Assembly: GCA_947499075.1 (NCBI GenBank)
Contig: CANMNA010000019.1
Span: 1-35,469 of the forward strand
Length of the DNA: 35,469 nucleotides
Reading direction: 5' to 3'
DNA from: Myxococcales bacterium
GTDB lineage: Bacteria; Myxococcota_A; UBA9042
Shown: one piece after another, positions 24,680 through 32,689 of the stretch
How positions within the stretch are numbered: position 1 is the first letter of the stretch
Layout of the letters: each line of letters opens with the position of its first letter
Made by a program: the position numbers and the translations under genes
The notes under the pieces: model-generated
The model's database searches: none
What the model saw: the letters and a program-made list of their open reading frames with translations, nothing else
Told to the model about the DNA's origin: nothing

Positions 24680-25600
24680 ATGCCCACGGACCTGCCAGCG
24701 GACAGCCCATTGCGTCAGGACCTGTTCGACGCGGCCTTTCTGGGTCGGGTCGAGCAGCTGGCGCTGTTGGCGCGGCGCATGGCGACCAGCGGCGCGCAAG
24801 CCCATCGGCGGTCCAAGAAATTGGGCTCTGGCATCGAATTTGCGGAGCACCGCGATTATGCCCCGGGCGACGAGCCCAACCAGATCGACTGGGCGCTGTA
24901 TGCCCGGTCCGATGATCTGCAAATTCGAGAATTTGAAGAGGAAGAGGACCTGTCCGTGTATTTCTTGGTCGATCACTCGCAGTCGATGGCGGTGGGGCCA
25001 GAGGACACGCCGACGTTACTGGACCGCGCCCTGCAACTCTCAGCGGCGCTGGCCTACATCTCGTTGTCCAACCTGGACCGGGTGGCGGCGGTGCCATTTG
25101 CCCAGGGCGCGCAGCCACCGATGCGACCCTTGCGCGGTCGCGGGCAGTTTTTTCGGCTGTTGCGGGCGCTATCGGCGGTGCAACCGGGCGGCAAGACCGC
25201 GATTGCGCAGACAATCGATGACTTTGTGCGCTACCAGCCGCGCAAAGGCCTGGTGGTGCTGCTCAGCGACTTTTTTGACCCGACTGGCTTGGGCGACGCG
25301 CTGCGGCAGCTGACCTATCGCGGCTTTCAGCCGATGCTGCTGCATCTGGTCGATGCGTCGCTGTTGGAGGCCGGCAGCTACGGCGATGTCGCGCTGGTCG
25401 ACAGCGAGACAGGACAACTACATGAAATTACGCTGACGCCAGCGATGATGGCAGAGTACCGTGCGGCGTTTGAAGGGTTTTGCGCCGACATCGACAGCGC
25501 AGCGCGCCAAGTGGGCGCCACATGCCTGCGGCTGGACATCGCCGTGCCCTACGACGAAGCCGTGCTGCGCGTGTTCCGCGCCGGAGGTTTTCTCGGGTGA
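24680..25600 (+). CDS. DUF58 domain protein
   Basis: A 306-residue protein. The DUF58 signature GIEFAEHRDYAPGDEPNQID (51-70) is followed by a VWA-like fold with VDHSQSM (97-103) as the metal site and VVLLSDFFDP later. DUF58 proteins accompany MoxR ATPases almost invariably and may link ATPase to client. It has no membrane segment. Its TGA overlaps the GTG start of the next gene (GTGA at 25597-25600), showing translational coupling. Confidence 0.9.
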   Translation: MPTDLPADSPLRQDLFDAAFLGRVEQLALLARRMATSGAQAHRRSKKLGSGIEFAEHRDYAPGDEPNQIDWALYARSDDLQIREFEEEEDLSVYFLVDHSQSMAVGPEDTPTLLDRALQLSAALAYISLSNLDRVAAVPFAQGAQPPMRPLRGRGQFFRLLRALSAVQPGGKTAIAQTIDDFVRYQPRKGLVVLLSDFFDPTGLGDALRQLTYRGFQPMLLHLVDASLLEAGSYGDVALVDSETGQLHEITLTPAMMAEYRAAFEGFCADIDSAARQVGATCLRLDIAVPYDEAVLRVFRAGGFLG

Positions 25601-27627
25601 GCGACGCGGTTGCCGATGCCCGGGCGTGGGCGATGCTGGCAGGCGCGGTGGCGGCGGCGCTGGCGCTGCTGTACGTGCTGCGGCCGCGGCGGCGGCGCGT
25701 CGAGGTGCCGTTTGGTGGCCTGTGGCAGCGGGTGCTGGCGGCGTCGCAGGCGCGGGCGTTTGGGCGCAAGTGGCAGCGCGTGTGGTCTTTTTTGCTGATG
25801 TTGGGGCTGGCAGGAGCGCTGCTGGGTGCGCTCGGCGAGCCGATTTTTCGGCCAGAGCCACCGAGCCAGCCGCCGGTGCGCTGGAGCACGGTGCTGGTGG
25901 TCGATGTGTCGGCCTCGATGGCAACGCTGGACGGCATAACACCTGCGGTGTCGGCGGCGCACCTGGTTGCGCGTCTGGACGAGGCCAAATTTGCGCTGGG
26001 GCAATTGCTGGCGCGCAGCCCGCGCGACGAGCAGTTTCTGGTGCTTGCCGCCTCTGGGCACAGCCAGGTGCACAGCGGCTGGACGCTAGACCGAACAGCG
26101 ACAATGGCGGCAGTAGCAGCGCTGCAGCCCACCGACGCCGGGCTGGACCTGCAGCGGGCGCTGGCGGCGGCGCGGGCGATGCTGGCAGGCCGCCCCGGTG
26201 GCCGGGCGGTGCTGGTCACCGATGCCGGACATCCGCAGCGGCAGGGCGACGTCGGCAGCGGGGCTGTCCCAGTTGCTTTGACGGTGGGCCCAGCTCGCGA
26301 CTGGGATCGGCAGGCCGACACAGCTTTGGCGCTGGCCAAGCTGGCCTCGGCCACGCTGGACGATCTCGCAATCGAAACCGTGCACCTGCGGCCCGAATTG
26401 CCGGATCCGGACCGCGGCACGTTAGCGGTGCGGGTGCGCAACGACAGCGGTCAGGTGCAGGCCGCGCGTTTGGCGGTGCGGGCAGCCGACGGAGCGCAGG
26501 TGGCGGCCGACTTTCGCGCCGATGCGCACTTGCGGCGACTGGTCGAAGTGGCGCTGCCGGTTGGGCTATCGACGCACATAGTCGCCGATCTCGACTTGGG
26601 GCAAGCCCGCTTCGCTGTCCAGGTTGTCGGCAAAGCGCCGCGCTGGGTCGATGTGGCGCCTTGGAACGACTGGGGCTTTGCCGTGCTGACCGAGCAGCGC
26701 AAGATCCGTGTGTTGTGGGTTGGCGGCGCCAATCAGTTTCTGGCTGGTGCTTTTGACGCCGGCACGCGCGCGGACGTGACCCACTTGGAAGTCGCGGCGT
26801 ATGACCCCAAGGCGTGGCAAGCCAGCGACAAGCCGCGGCACGGCATCGACGTGGTGGTGCTGGATCAGGTGCCGCAGCCGCCGCCCGAGGGCATGCCGGC
26901 GCTGATGCTGGCGATGCAGGGTCCAGCTGATGCCACCGCGACGGCGCAGCGATTGGCGGAGCCCGACCTCCAGGTCAAGGCCGGCGACCATCCGTTGATG
27001 CGCGCGGTCAGCTTTCAGGACACCAACTTTGACAGCGTGCGCCCGCTGCCCGTGCAGCAAGGCGACACCGTGCTCGCCGGCGCCGCGCTGCCGGGTGGCC
27101 GAACGGCGGCGGTGATGGTGGCGCGCGACGTTGCGGTACGGCAAATCGTGTGGGGTCTAGACCTGCTGGAGACCGACTTGGCACTGAGGATTGCGCTGCC
27201 GATCCTGGTCGCCAATGCCCTGGGTTGGCTGGCGGGCGACGCCGAGCCGCTGGTGCCGCCCCTCGAAATTGGCCGACCGTGGGCGATTCAGAGCCCCAAT
27301 CGCCGCGACGACTGGCAGTATCTGGAGCCCGGCAAGCCGGCGCGGCCAGCGCGCGTGGCGGCCGGGCAACTGCTGGCGGCCAGCGAGCGCCATGGCGTGC
27401 AAGTCTGGCGTGACGGCGCGGGCAAAGTGGTCGCTCGGCCGACGACGCTGGGAGACTGGGAGCAGGCCGCGCAGTTTTCACCTGTGTATCGAACGGTTGA
27501 GGATCGGCCGGAGCCTCCAGCAGCCCTGGACACCGAGGCGCTGGGGGCATGGCAGCGCTGGCTGCTGGCGGCGTGCCTGGCGCTGGCCGTGGAATGGCTG
27601 CTGTACCTGCGGCGGAGGACGGTATGA
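25597..27627 (+). CDS. BatA-like VWA membrane protein
   Basis: A 676-residue protein with a GTG start overlapping the DUF58 stop. Two N-terminal membrane helices (about 10-28 and 62-80) frame the RRRRVEVPFGGLW segment typical of BatA N-terminal domains. The VWA domain carries DVSAS (103-107) and VLVTDAG. The metal-site Thr is not evident, so metal binding may be weak. Beta domains, an amidotransferase-like remnant (IDVVVLDQVPQ) and a C-terminal membrane helix ending in RRRTV follow. The role is presumed to be an envelope partner of MoxR. The ATGA overlap with the next gene couples them. Confidence 0.85.
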   Translation: MSDAVADARAWAMLAGAVAAALALLYVLRPRRRRVEVPFGGLWQRVLAASQARAFGRKWQRVWSFLLMLGLAGALLGALGEPIFRPEPPSQPPVRWSTVLVVDVSASMATLDGITPAVSAAHLVARLDEAKFALGQLLARSPRDEQFLVLAASGHSQVHSGWTLDRTATMAAVAALQPTDAGLDLQRALAAARAMLAGRPGGRAVLVTDAGHPQRQGDVGSGAVPVALTVGPARDWDRQADTALALAKLASATLDDLAIETVHLRPELPDPDRGTLAVRVRNDSGQVQAARLAVRAADGAQVAADFRADAHLRRLVEVALPVGLSTHIVADLDLGQARFAVQVVGKAPRWVDVAPWNDWGFAVLTEQRKIRVLWVGGANQFLAGAFDAGTRADVTHLEVAAYDPKAWQASDKPRHGIDVVVLDQVPQPPPEGMPALMLAMQGPADATATAQRLAEPDLQVKAGDHPLMRAVSFQDTNFDSVRPLPVQQGDTVLAGAALPGGRTAAVMVARDVAVRQIVWGLDLLETDLALRIALPILVANALGWLAGDAEPLVPPLEIGRPWAIQSPNRRDDWQYLEPGKPARPARVAAGQLLAASERHGVQVWRDGAGKVVARPTTLGDWEQAAQFSPVYRTVEDRPEPPAALDTEALGAWQRWLLAACLALAVEWLLYLRRRTV

Positions 27628-30425
27628 GCTGGCGCCGCGCCCTGTGGATGGCGCTGACGGCGGGTGTGGCCCTGGCTACCTCGCTGTGGATGCAGGCGCA
27701 AGCGCCGGCATGGACCCAAGTGCTGCAGCGCCATGGCATCGATTTTGCGCGGCCGCTGTGGCTGTGGATGGCCGCGCTGGCCTGGATGGTGCCGCTGTCG
27801 CTGCCATGGCGGCTGACCGACCTGCCTCGGCCGCAGGTGCTCGTGCAAGTTCTGGTGCGGATGGTGCTGGTCGCGGTCGTGGCGGTCGCGGTGGCCCAAC
27901 CGCAGAGCTGGCAGGAGCGGCCACGACGGCCCCAAGTCATCCACATCGTCGATCGCTCGGACTCGGTGCCCGATGCCTTGCTGGCGGCGGCGCGCGCGGG
28001 CGTGGCCCAATCGGCGCAAGCGCTGCGCGACCGCGAGCGCAAGCTGCCCGCGCGTCCTGGTGAGGCGCGGTCGGTCAGCGAATTCGCGGTGATTGCCAGC
28101 GATGCGCAGGCGACCCTGCTGCCGTGGCAGGCCACCGGCAGCGTCGATCAGCCGCTGGCATTGCAGCGGCGCCACGGCACGCCGCAAGAGGAGGGCGGCC
28201 GGGCGACGGACCTGCAAGCGGCGCTCAATCTAGCGCTTGGTCTAGTCGACGGGCACACCGTGCCGCACGTCGTGGTCTGGTCCGATGGCATCGAGACCCA
28301 GGGCGAGGCCATCGATGCGGTTGCCGCGCTGCGCCAGGCCGGGGTGCGGGTGCACTTGCCGCAGCTGCCGCCGCTGCCGGTGCAGGCGGAAGTGCTGGTC
28401 GACCGGTTCGAGCTGCCAGCGGTGGTCCGTGCGGGTGTTCGGTTTCCGCTCAGCGTCCAGGTTCAGGCGACGCAGCCGACCCAGGTGGCATGCCAAGTGC
28501 GGGCGCCCGGAAACGACGCACCCATTGTTCATGCCCATATTCTCAAAGGACAAACTCTTATCAAGCTGGGCGACCTGGTGCTGCACAAGCCGGGCGCGAC
28601 CGATCTGCAGGTCGATTGCACGCCGACCGCGGGCGACGATCGGTTCGCCAGCAACAACCACTTGCGCGGCCGGATTGCGGTGCGCGACCGACCGCGGGTG
28701 CTGTATGTCGAGGGCCAAGGCGAGCGCGGAGCGCTGGCGCTCACGGCGGCGCTGTCCGACGATTTCGTGGTCGACGTGCGACCCGCCGATGGCCTGCCGC
28801 GCGCGCTGGGTGGCCTGAAGCCCTATCAAGCGATTGTGCTCTCCGACGTGCCGCGGGTGTCGCGCGAGGGTGTGCCGTTGCTGACCGATGGCGATATGCG
28901 CAACTTGGAGAGTTATGCCCGCGGTGGCGGTGGCCTGCTGGTCATCGGTGGCGAGAACGCGCTGGGCTCGGGCGGCTACCAGGACACGTACTTGGACAAG
29001 CACGTGCTGCCGGTGCACATGGACGTCGAGTCCACCGTCGAGCAGCCGACCATCGGCATGGTGCTGGCCGTCGACCGGTCGGGGTCGATGGCGGGGCCCA
29101 AGATGGAGCTGGCCAAAGCCGCGGCGATTGCGACGGCCCAAGCCTTGGCCCGCGATGACATGATTGGCGTGGTGGCGTTTGACAGCGAAGCGCGGGTGGC
29201 AGTGCGGCTGCAGCGGGCCGGCAACAGCTACCGGATCGAATCCGACATCGCCAAGCTGACACCGGCGGGCGGCACGCACATCTATCCAGCCCTGGACATG
29301 GCCTACCAGATGCTGGTCAGCGCCAATGTCAAGGTCAAGCATGTCATCGTGATGACCGACGGTCAGGCCCCGCGGGCAGGCATTGACGGGCTGGTTCGCC
29401 AGATGCGGCGGTCGGGCGTGACCGTGTCCAGCGTGGGTGTGGGCGCCGATGTTGACCGCAACATGCTCGAAGCGATTGCGGATCGCGGCGGCGGGCGCTC
29501 GTATTTCACCGACCGGCCCGAGACGTTGCCGCGGATTTTCGTGCGCGAGACCAAGCTGATTGCCGGTCAGTCCGTCGTGGAGCAGACGGTGCGGGCGCGC
29601 ACAGCGCCGGGGCTACAGCGCATCGATCTGCTGCGTGGCGTCGACATCGAGAATGCCCCGGCTCTGAACGGCTTTTTGCCGACGCGGGTCAAGGCCGGCG
29701 CCGAAGAAATTTTGCGGCTGTCCAACGGCAAGCCGCTGCTGGTGCGCTGGCGGCTCGGTCTGGGCAAGGTCAGCGTGTGGACCAGCGATCTCAAAAACCG
29801 GTGGGCATCACGCTGGTCGGATTGGCCCAACTACGCCCGGCTGGCCCGCCAAGTTGTGCGCGATGTGCTGCAAGAAGAGCTGGGGATGGCGCTGCAGGTG
29901 CGGCTGGTGCGCGAGCGCGACCAACTGCGGGTGGCGGTCGAAGCCATCGAAGAAGACGGCACGCCGCTGACCCATGTCCAAGGCCAAGCCCGGATTGCCG
30001 ATCCCGATGGCAATCAGATCACGGTTGCGCTGACCGAAGTGGCGCCGGGTCGCTTGGACGCCAGCGTACCGCTGACCGGCTATGGCGCGTGGGATGTGCT
30101 GGTCACGCTGCGCGCGGCGCCCGACAAGCCGGTGCTGGCGTCGGGCCGGGCGACCGCGATTCACCCGTATCCCGACGAGCACCGGATTGCGACCGGGCAG
30201 ACCAGCGTACTGCCGCTGCTGGTGCAGGCGACGGGTGGCAAGCTGCAGAGCCAACCTACCGATTGGCTCGATACCGCCAATCTCACACACCGGACCAGCC
30301 AGGCGCTGTGGCCGCACTTGGTCCAGCTGGCCCTGCTGTTGTTGCTGATCGACGTGCTCCTGCGGCGGCTGCGGCTGGGTCGCCCGCCGGTGGTGCGCTG
30401 GCACGGCCTGCGCAAGGTCAAGTAA
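27624..30425 (+). CDS. Tandem-VWA membrane protein with amidotransferase-like domain
   Basis: A 933-residue protein. Three N-terminal hydrophobic segments occur within residues 1-95. A first VWA (about 104-250) has the altered site DRSDS. An amidotransferase-like domain follows (RPRVLYVEGQG, YQAIVLSDVPR, GGGGLLVIGGENALGSGGY). A second, complete VWA (about 478-640) is inserted next to it, with DRSGS, GGTHI and MTDGQ. Further beta domains and a final membrane helix with an Arg-rich end close the protein. It shares the amidotransferase and flanking parts with the protein at 8379-10721, which lacks the second VWA. It ends the five-gene operon. Confidence 0.85.
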   Translation: MSWRRALWMALTAGVALATSLWMQAQAPAWTQVLQRHGIDFARPLWLWMAALAWMVPLSLPWRLTDLPRPQVLVQVLVRMVLVAVVAVAVAQPQSWQERPRRPQVIHIVDRSDSVPDALLAAARAGVAQSAQALRDRERKLPARPGEARSVSEFAVIASDAQATLLPWQATGSVDQPLALQRRHGTPQEEGGRATDLQAALNLALGLVDGHTVPHVVVWSDGIETQGEAIDAVAALRQAGVRVHLPQLPPLPVQAEVLVDRFELPAVVRAGVRFPLSVQVQATQPTQVACQVRAPGNDAPIVHAHILKGQTLIKLGDLVLHKPGATDLQVDCTPTAGDDRFASNNHLRGRIAVRDRPRVLYVEGQGERGALALTAALSDDFVVDVRPADGLPRALGGLKPYQAIVLSDVPRVSREGVPLLTDGDMRNLESYARGGGGLLVIGGENALGSGGYQDTYLDKHVLPVHMDVESTVEQPTIGMVLAVDRSGSMAGPKMELAKAAAIATAQALARDDMIGVVAFDSEARVAVRLQRAGNSYRIESDIAKLTPAGGTHIYPALDMAYQMLVSANVKVKHVIVMTDGQAPRAGIDGLVRQMRRSGVTVSSVGVGADVDRNMLEAIADRGGGRSYFTDRPETLPRIFVRETKLIAGQSVVEQTVRARTAPGLQRIDLLRGVDIENAPALNGFLPTRVKAGAEEILRLSNGKPLLVRWRLGLGKVSVWTSDLKNRWASRWSDWPNYARLARQVVRDVLQEELGMALQVRLVRERDQLRVAVEAIEEDGTPLTHVQGQARIADPDGNQITVALTEVAPGRLDASVPLTGYGAWDVLVTLRAAPDKPVLASGRATAIHPYPDEHRIATGQTSVLPLLVQATGGKLQSQPTDWLDTANLTHRTSQALWPHLVQLALLLLLIDVLLRRLRLGRPPVVRWHGLRKVK

Positions 30426-30430
30426 TCGCA

Positions 30431-30463
30431 AAGCAACATGGGTTTGTTGCACAATCGTTGCTT
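30431..30463 (+). terminator. Weak hairpin after the MoxR operon
   Basis: AAGCAAC (30431-30437) is inverted as GTTGCTT (30457-30463), six bases after the operon stop. The loop is long and no T-run follows, so terminator function is uncertain. Confidence 0.25.
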
Positions 30464-30554
30464 GGCCAGCCCTTGGCATTGTTGACGCAACCGGCCGCAG
30501 CGCGCCAGTCTGCCATTGACGCGCCCCACCATTGGGCGGCGCCGGAGCAGGCAC

Positions 30555-31385
30555 ATGGCGGAACATCGGGGTGAAACTGCGTACTTGCGCTTGCCAACGG
30601 CGGGTGGTGAGCTGGCCCACGGCTACGGCGACCACGTCCACCTCATCTCCGATCCGCTGGCGCTGACGTGGCTGGCGCGGCTGTGCCACCAGGCGTGCGT
30701 CCAACCGGAAATCAATCGGATTGTCACGCAGTTGTACCGCGGCTTGGTCCGCGAACTGATCAACCGCGAGTTTCCGCGCCGAATCGTCAAGAGCGAGACG
30801 CGGATGCGTGCCTACACCGAACTGGGCTATTACGAAGGAGAAATCATCGACCCGGCCACCGAGGTGACCAGCGTCGACATCGCCCGCGCTGGCATCTTGC
30901 CCTCGATGGTGTGCTTTGAGGCGCTGTGCGAAGTGCTCGATCCGACCAAGGTCCGCCAGGATCACATCTTGATGAACCGGACAACCAATGACCAGATGCA
31001 GGTCACCGGTGCGGGCATCCACGGGCGCAAGATCGCGGGACCGGTCAAGGACCGGATCCTGCTTTTTCCCGATCCGATGGGTGCAACGGGCGGCTCGCTC
31101 AGTGAGGCGATCCGGTTCTACCTCGAAGAGCTTGATGGCCCGCCTCGCCATGTCTATGCCCTCAACTTGATTGTGACACCGGAGTTCGTGCAGCGGCTGA
31201 GCGCAGAATTCCCAGGCATGGTCTCGATCTACGCCTATCGCCTCGATCGCGGGCTGTCGCCGCCGGACGTGCTGGCCCAGCAGCTGGGTGCGGCGTGGGA
31301 CCAGGAAAAAGGCCTGACCAACCTGCAGTACATCGTGCCGGGCGCGGGCGGCATGGGCGAGATCATGAATAACGCGTTGTCGTAA
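30555..31385 (+). CDS. upp: Uracil phosphoribosyltransferase-like protein
   Basis: A 276-residue protein; ATG 30555 follows GGAGCAG. The PRPP loop LFPDPMGATGGSL (170-182), the DIARAGILPS segment (108-117) and the C-terminal YIVPGAGG (259-266) match uracil phosphoribosyltransferases, which make UMP from uracil and PRPP. Two departures are seen: it is about 65 residues longer than the usual 209, and the uracil-binding end reads GAGGMGE instead of the usual GLGDAGDR. Substrate choice may therefore differ. The Hpt gene follows 15 bases later, which fits a base-salvage operon. Confidence 0.8.
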   Translation: MAEHRGETAYLRLPTAGGELAHGYGDHVHLISDPLALTWLARLCHQACVQPEINRIVTQLYRGLVRELINREFPRRIVKSETRMRAYTELGYYEGEIIDPATEVTSVDIARAGILPSMVCFEALCEVLDPTKVRQDHILMNRTTNDQMQVTGAGIHGRKIAGPVKDRILLFPDPMGATGGSLSEAIRFYLEELDGPPRHVYALNLIVTPEFVQRLSAEFPGMVSIYAYRLDRGLSPPDVLAQQLGAAWDQEKGLTNLQYIVPGAGGMGEIMNNALS

Positions 31386-31400
31386 CCTACAAGGAGCCTC

Positions 31401-31946
31401 ATGGCCGAGATCAACGAACAAGTCAGCAATTACCTGGCGGCAGACGTCATCGCCCAGCGGGTAGCGCAAATCGGTGCCGAGATTACGGCCCAAGTCAGCA
31501 CGACGCGGCCCTTGGTGGTGGTGTGCGTGCTCAAGGGCTCGGTGATTTTCTTTGCCGACCTGGTGCGCCACCTCAACGTGCCGACCAATCTGGTGTTTTT
31601 GGGCGTGTCGTCCTACGCAGGGGCCACCGAGTCGTCGGGTGCGGTGCGGCTGACCCACGACCTGACGCTGGACATTGCGGGTCGCGACGTCTTGATTGTC
31701 GAGGACATTGTCGACACGGGCCTGACCATGTCGTATTTGCTGGAGACCCTGCGCGCCCGCGGGCCCAAGTCGCTGCGGGTCTGCACGCTTTTGCACAAGC
31801 CGGCGCGCAAGCGCGTCGACGTGCCGCTGGACTTCGTGGGCTTTACCATCGACGACGTGTTCGTGGTCGGCTATGGCCTGGATTACGACGAGCGCTACCG
31901 CAACTTGCCGTTTATCGGCACGATGCAGTTTGGCCACGGCGCGTAG
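31401..31946 (+). CDS. hpt: Hypoxanthine(-guanine) phosphoribosyltransferase
   Basis: A 181-residue protein of usual length; ATG 31401 follows AAGGAG. It has VCVLKGSVIFFADL (41-54), the SSYAGATESSG loop (70-80), the PRPP motif VLIVEDIVDTGLT (97-109) and the C-terminal DFVGFTIDDVFVVGYGLDYDERYRN region split as DFVGF and YGLDYDE. It converts hypoxanthine or guanine plus PRPP to IMP or GMP. The order after Upp and before the metallo-hydrolase suggests co-transcription. Confidence 0.95.
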   Translation: MAEINEQVSNYLAADVIAQRVAQIGAEITAQVSTTRPLVVVCVLKGSVIFFADLVRHLNVPTNLVFLGVSSYAGATESSGAVRLTHDLTLDIAGRDVLIVEDIVDTGLTMSYLLETLRARGPKSLRVCTLLHKPARKRVDVPLDFVGFTIDDVFVVGYGLDYDERYRNLPFIGTMQFGHGA

Positions 31947-31955
31947 CAGCCGACC

Positions 31956-32594
31956 ATGCACCTGCGCTTTTTGGGCCACGCCGCGTTTGACTTGACGCTG
32001 GGCCGCGTGCGGCTGTGTCTGGATCCGCACCAACCGGGGGCACTCGGCGGGCGTTTTCAGCTGCCAGAGATCGTCGGACCGTTCGATGCGCTGGTCCACA
32101 CCCACAGCCACGAGGATCACAGCGGATGGACGCCCGAGCTTGGCACGACCACGGTGCTGGATCAGCCAGGAGCGTTTCGCGGGGTTGCCATCGAGACCCG
32201 CAGCGCCTTTCACGACGCCCAGTTTGGCGCGCGGATGGGCATGGTGCGGATGGTGTCGCTGGCCGCGGAAGGCCTGCGTATCGTGCATTGCGGCGATATC
32301 GGGTGGTTCGACGACGACGACGTCCAATGGCTGCGCGGATGTGACGTGCTGCTGGTCCCCAGTGGCGGCACGTACACGCTGGACCCGGCGCAGGCGGTTG
32401 CACTGGCTGCGCTGGTGGGCGCGCGCGCAGTGGTGCCGATGCACGGCGCCGATCCGCGGGTGCAGTTGCCGCTGCGGCCGGTCGCGGCGTTCGCGGCGCT
32501 GTGGCAGGGCCCGGTGGTGCAGTTGCCGGATCTGGACAGTCTGGGTCTGGCCCAATTGGCGGTAGGAACTGCGGTGTTGCTGAGCCCGCCGTAG
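31956..32594 (+). CDS. Metallo-beta-lactamase-fold hydrolase
   Basis: A 212-residue protein, nine bases after Hpt. It has the fold's start (MHLRFLGHAAFDL), the metal motif HTHSHEDHSG (48-57; HxHxDH variant with His50, His52, Asp54, His55), HCGDIGWF and PMHGAD. It resembles small UPF0173/L-ascorbate-lactonase-like members. The second-half His and Asp ligands are present. Substrate is unknown; operon position hints at nucleotide or sugar-phosphate metabolism, but that is only inference. Confidence 0.8.
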   Translation: MHLRFLGHAAFDLTLGRVRLCLDPHQPGALGGRFQLPEIVGPFDALVHTHSHEDHSGWTPELGTTTVLDQPGAFRGVAIETRSAFHDAQFGARMGMVRMVSLAAEGLRIVHCGDIGWFDDDDVQWLRGCDVLLVPSGGTYTLDPAQAVALAALVGARAVVPMHGADPRVQLPLRPVAAFAALWQGPVVQLPDLDSLGLAQLAVGTAVLLSPP

Positions 32595-32689
32595 CCGCAA
32601 ATTGGGGTGAAACTGCCTTGCAAACACAAGATCTGCTCGCTACCATGGGCGGCTCGCCGCATCTGTCGCGCGGCATGGTCAGGTTGCCG

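Noticed and set aside
29808..32627. Very long minus-strand frame (939 codons)
   Set aside because: It is antisense to four recognisable genes (tandem-VWA, Upp, Hpt, metallo-hydrolase) and shows no domain.
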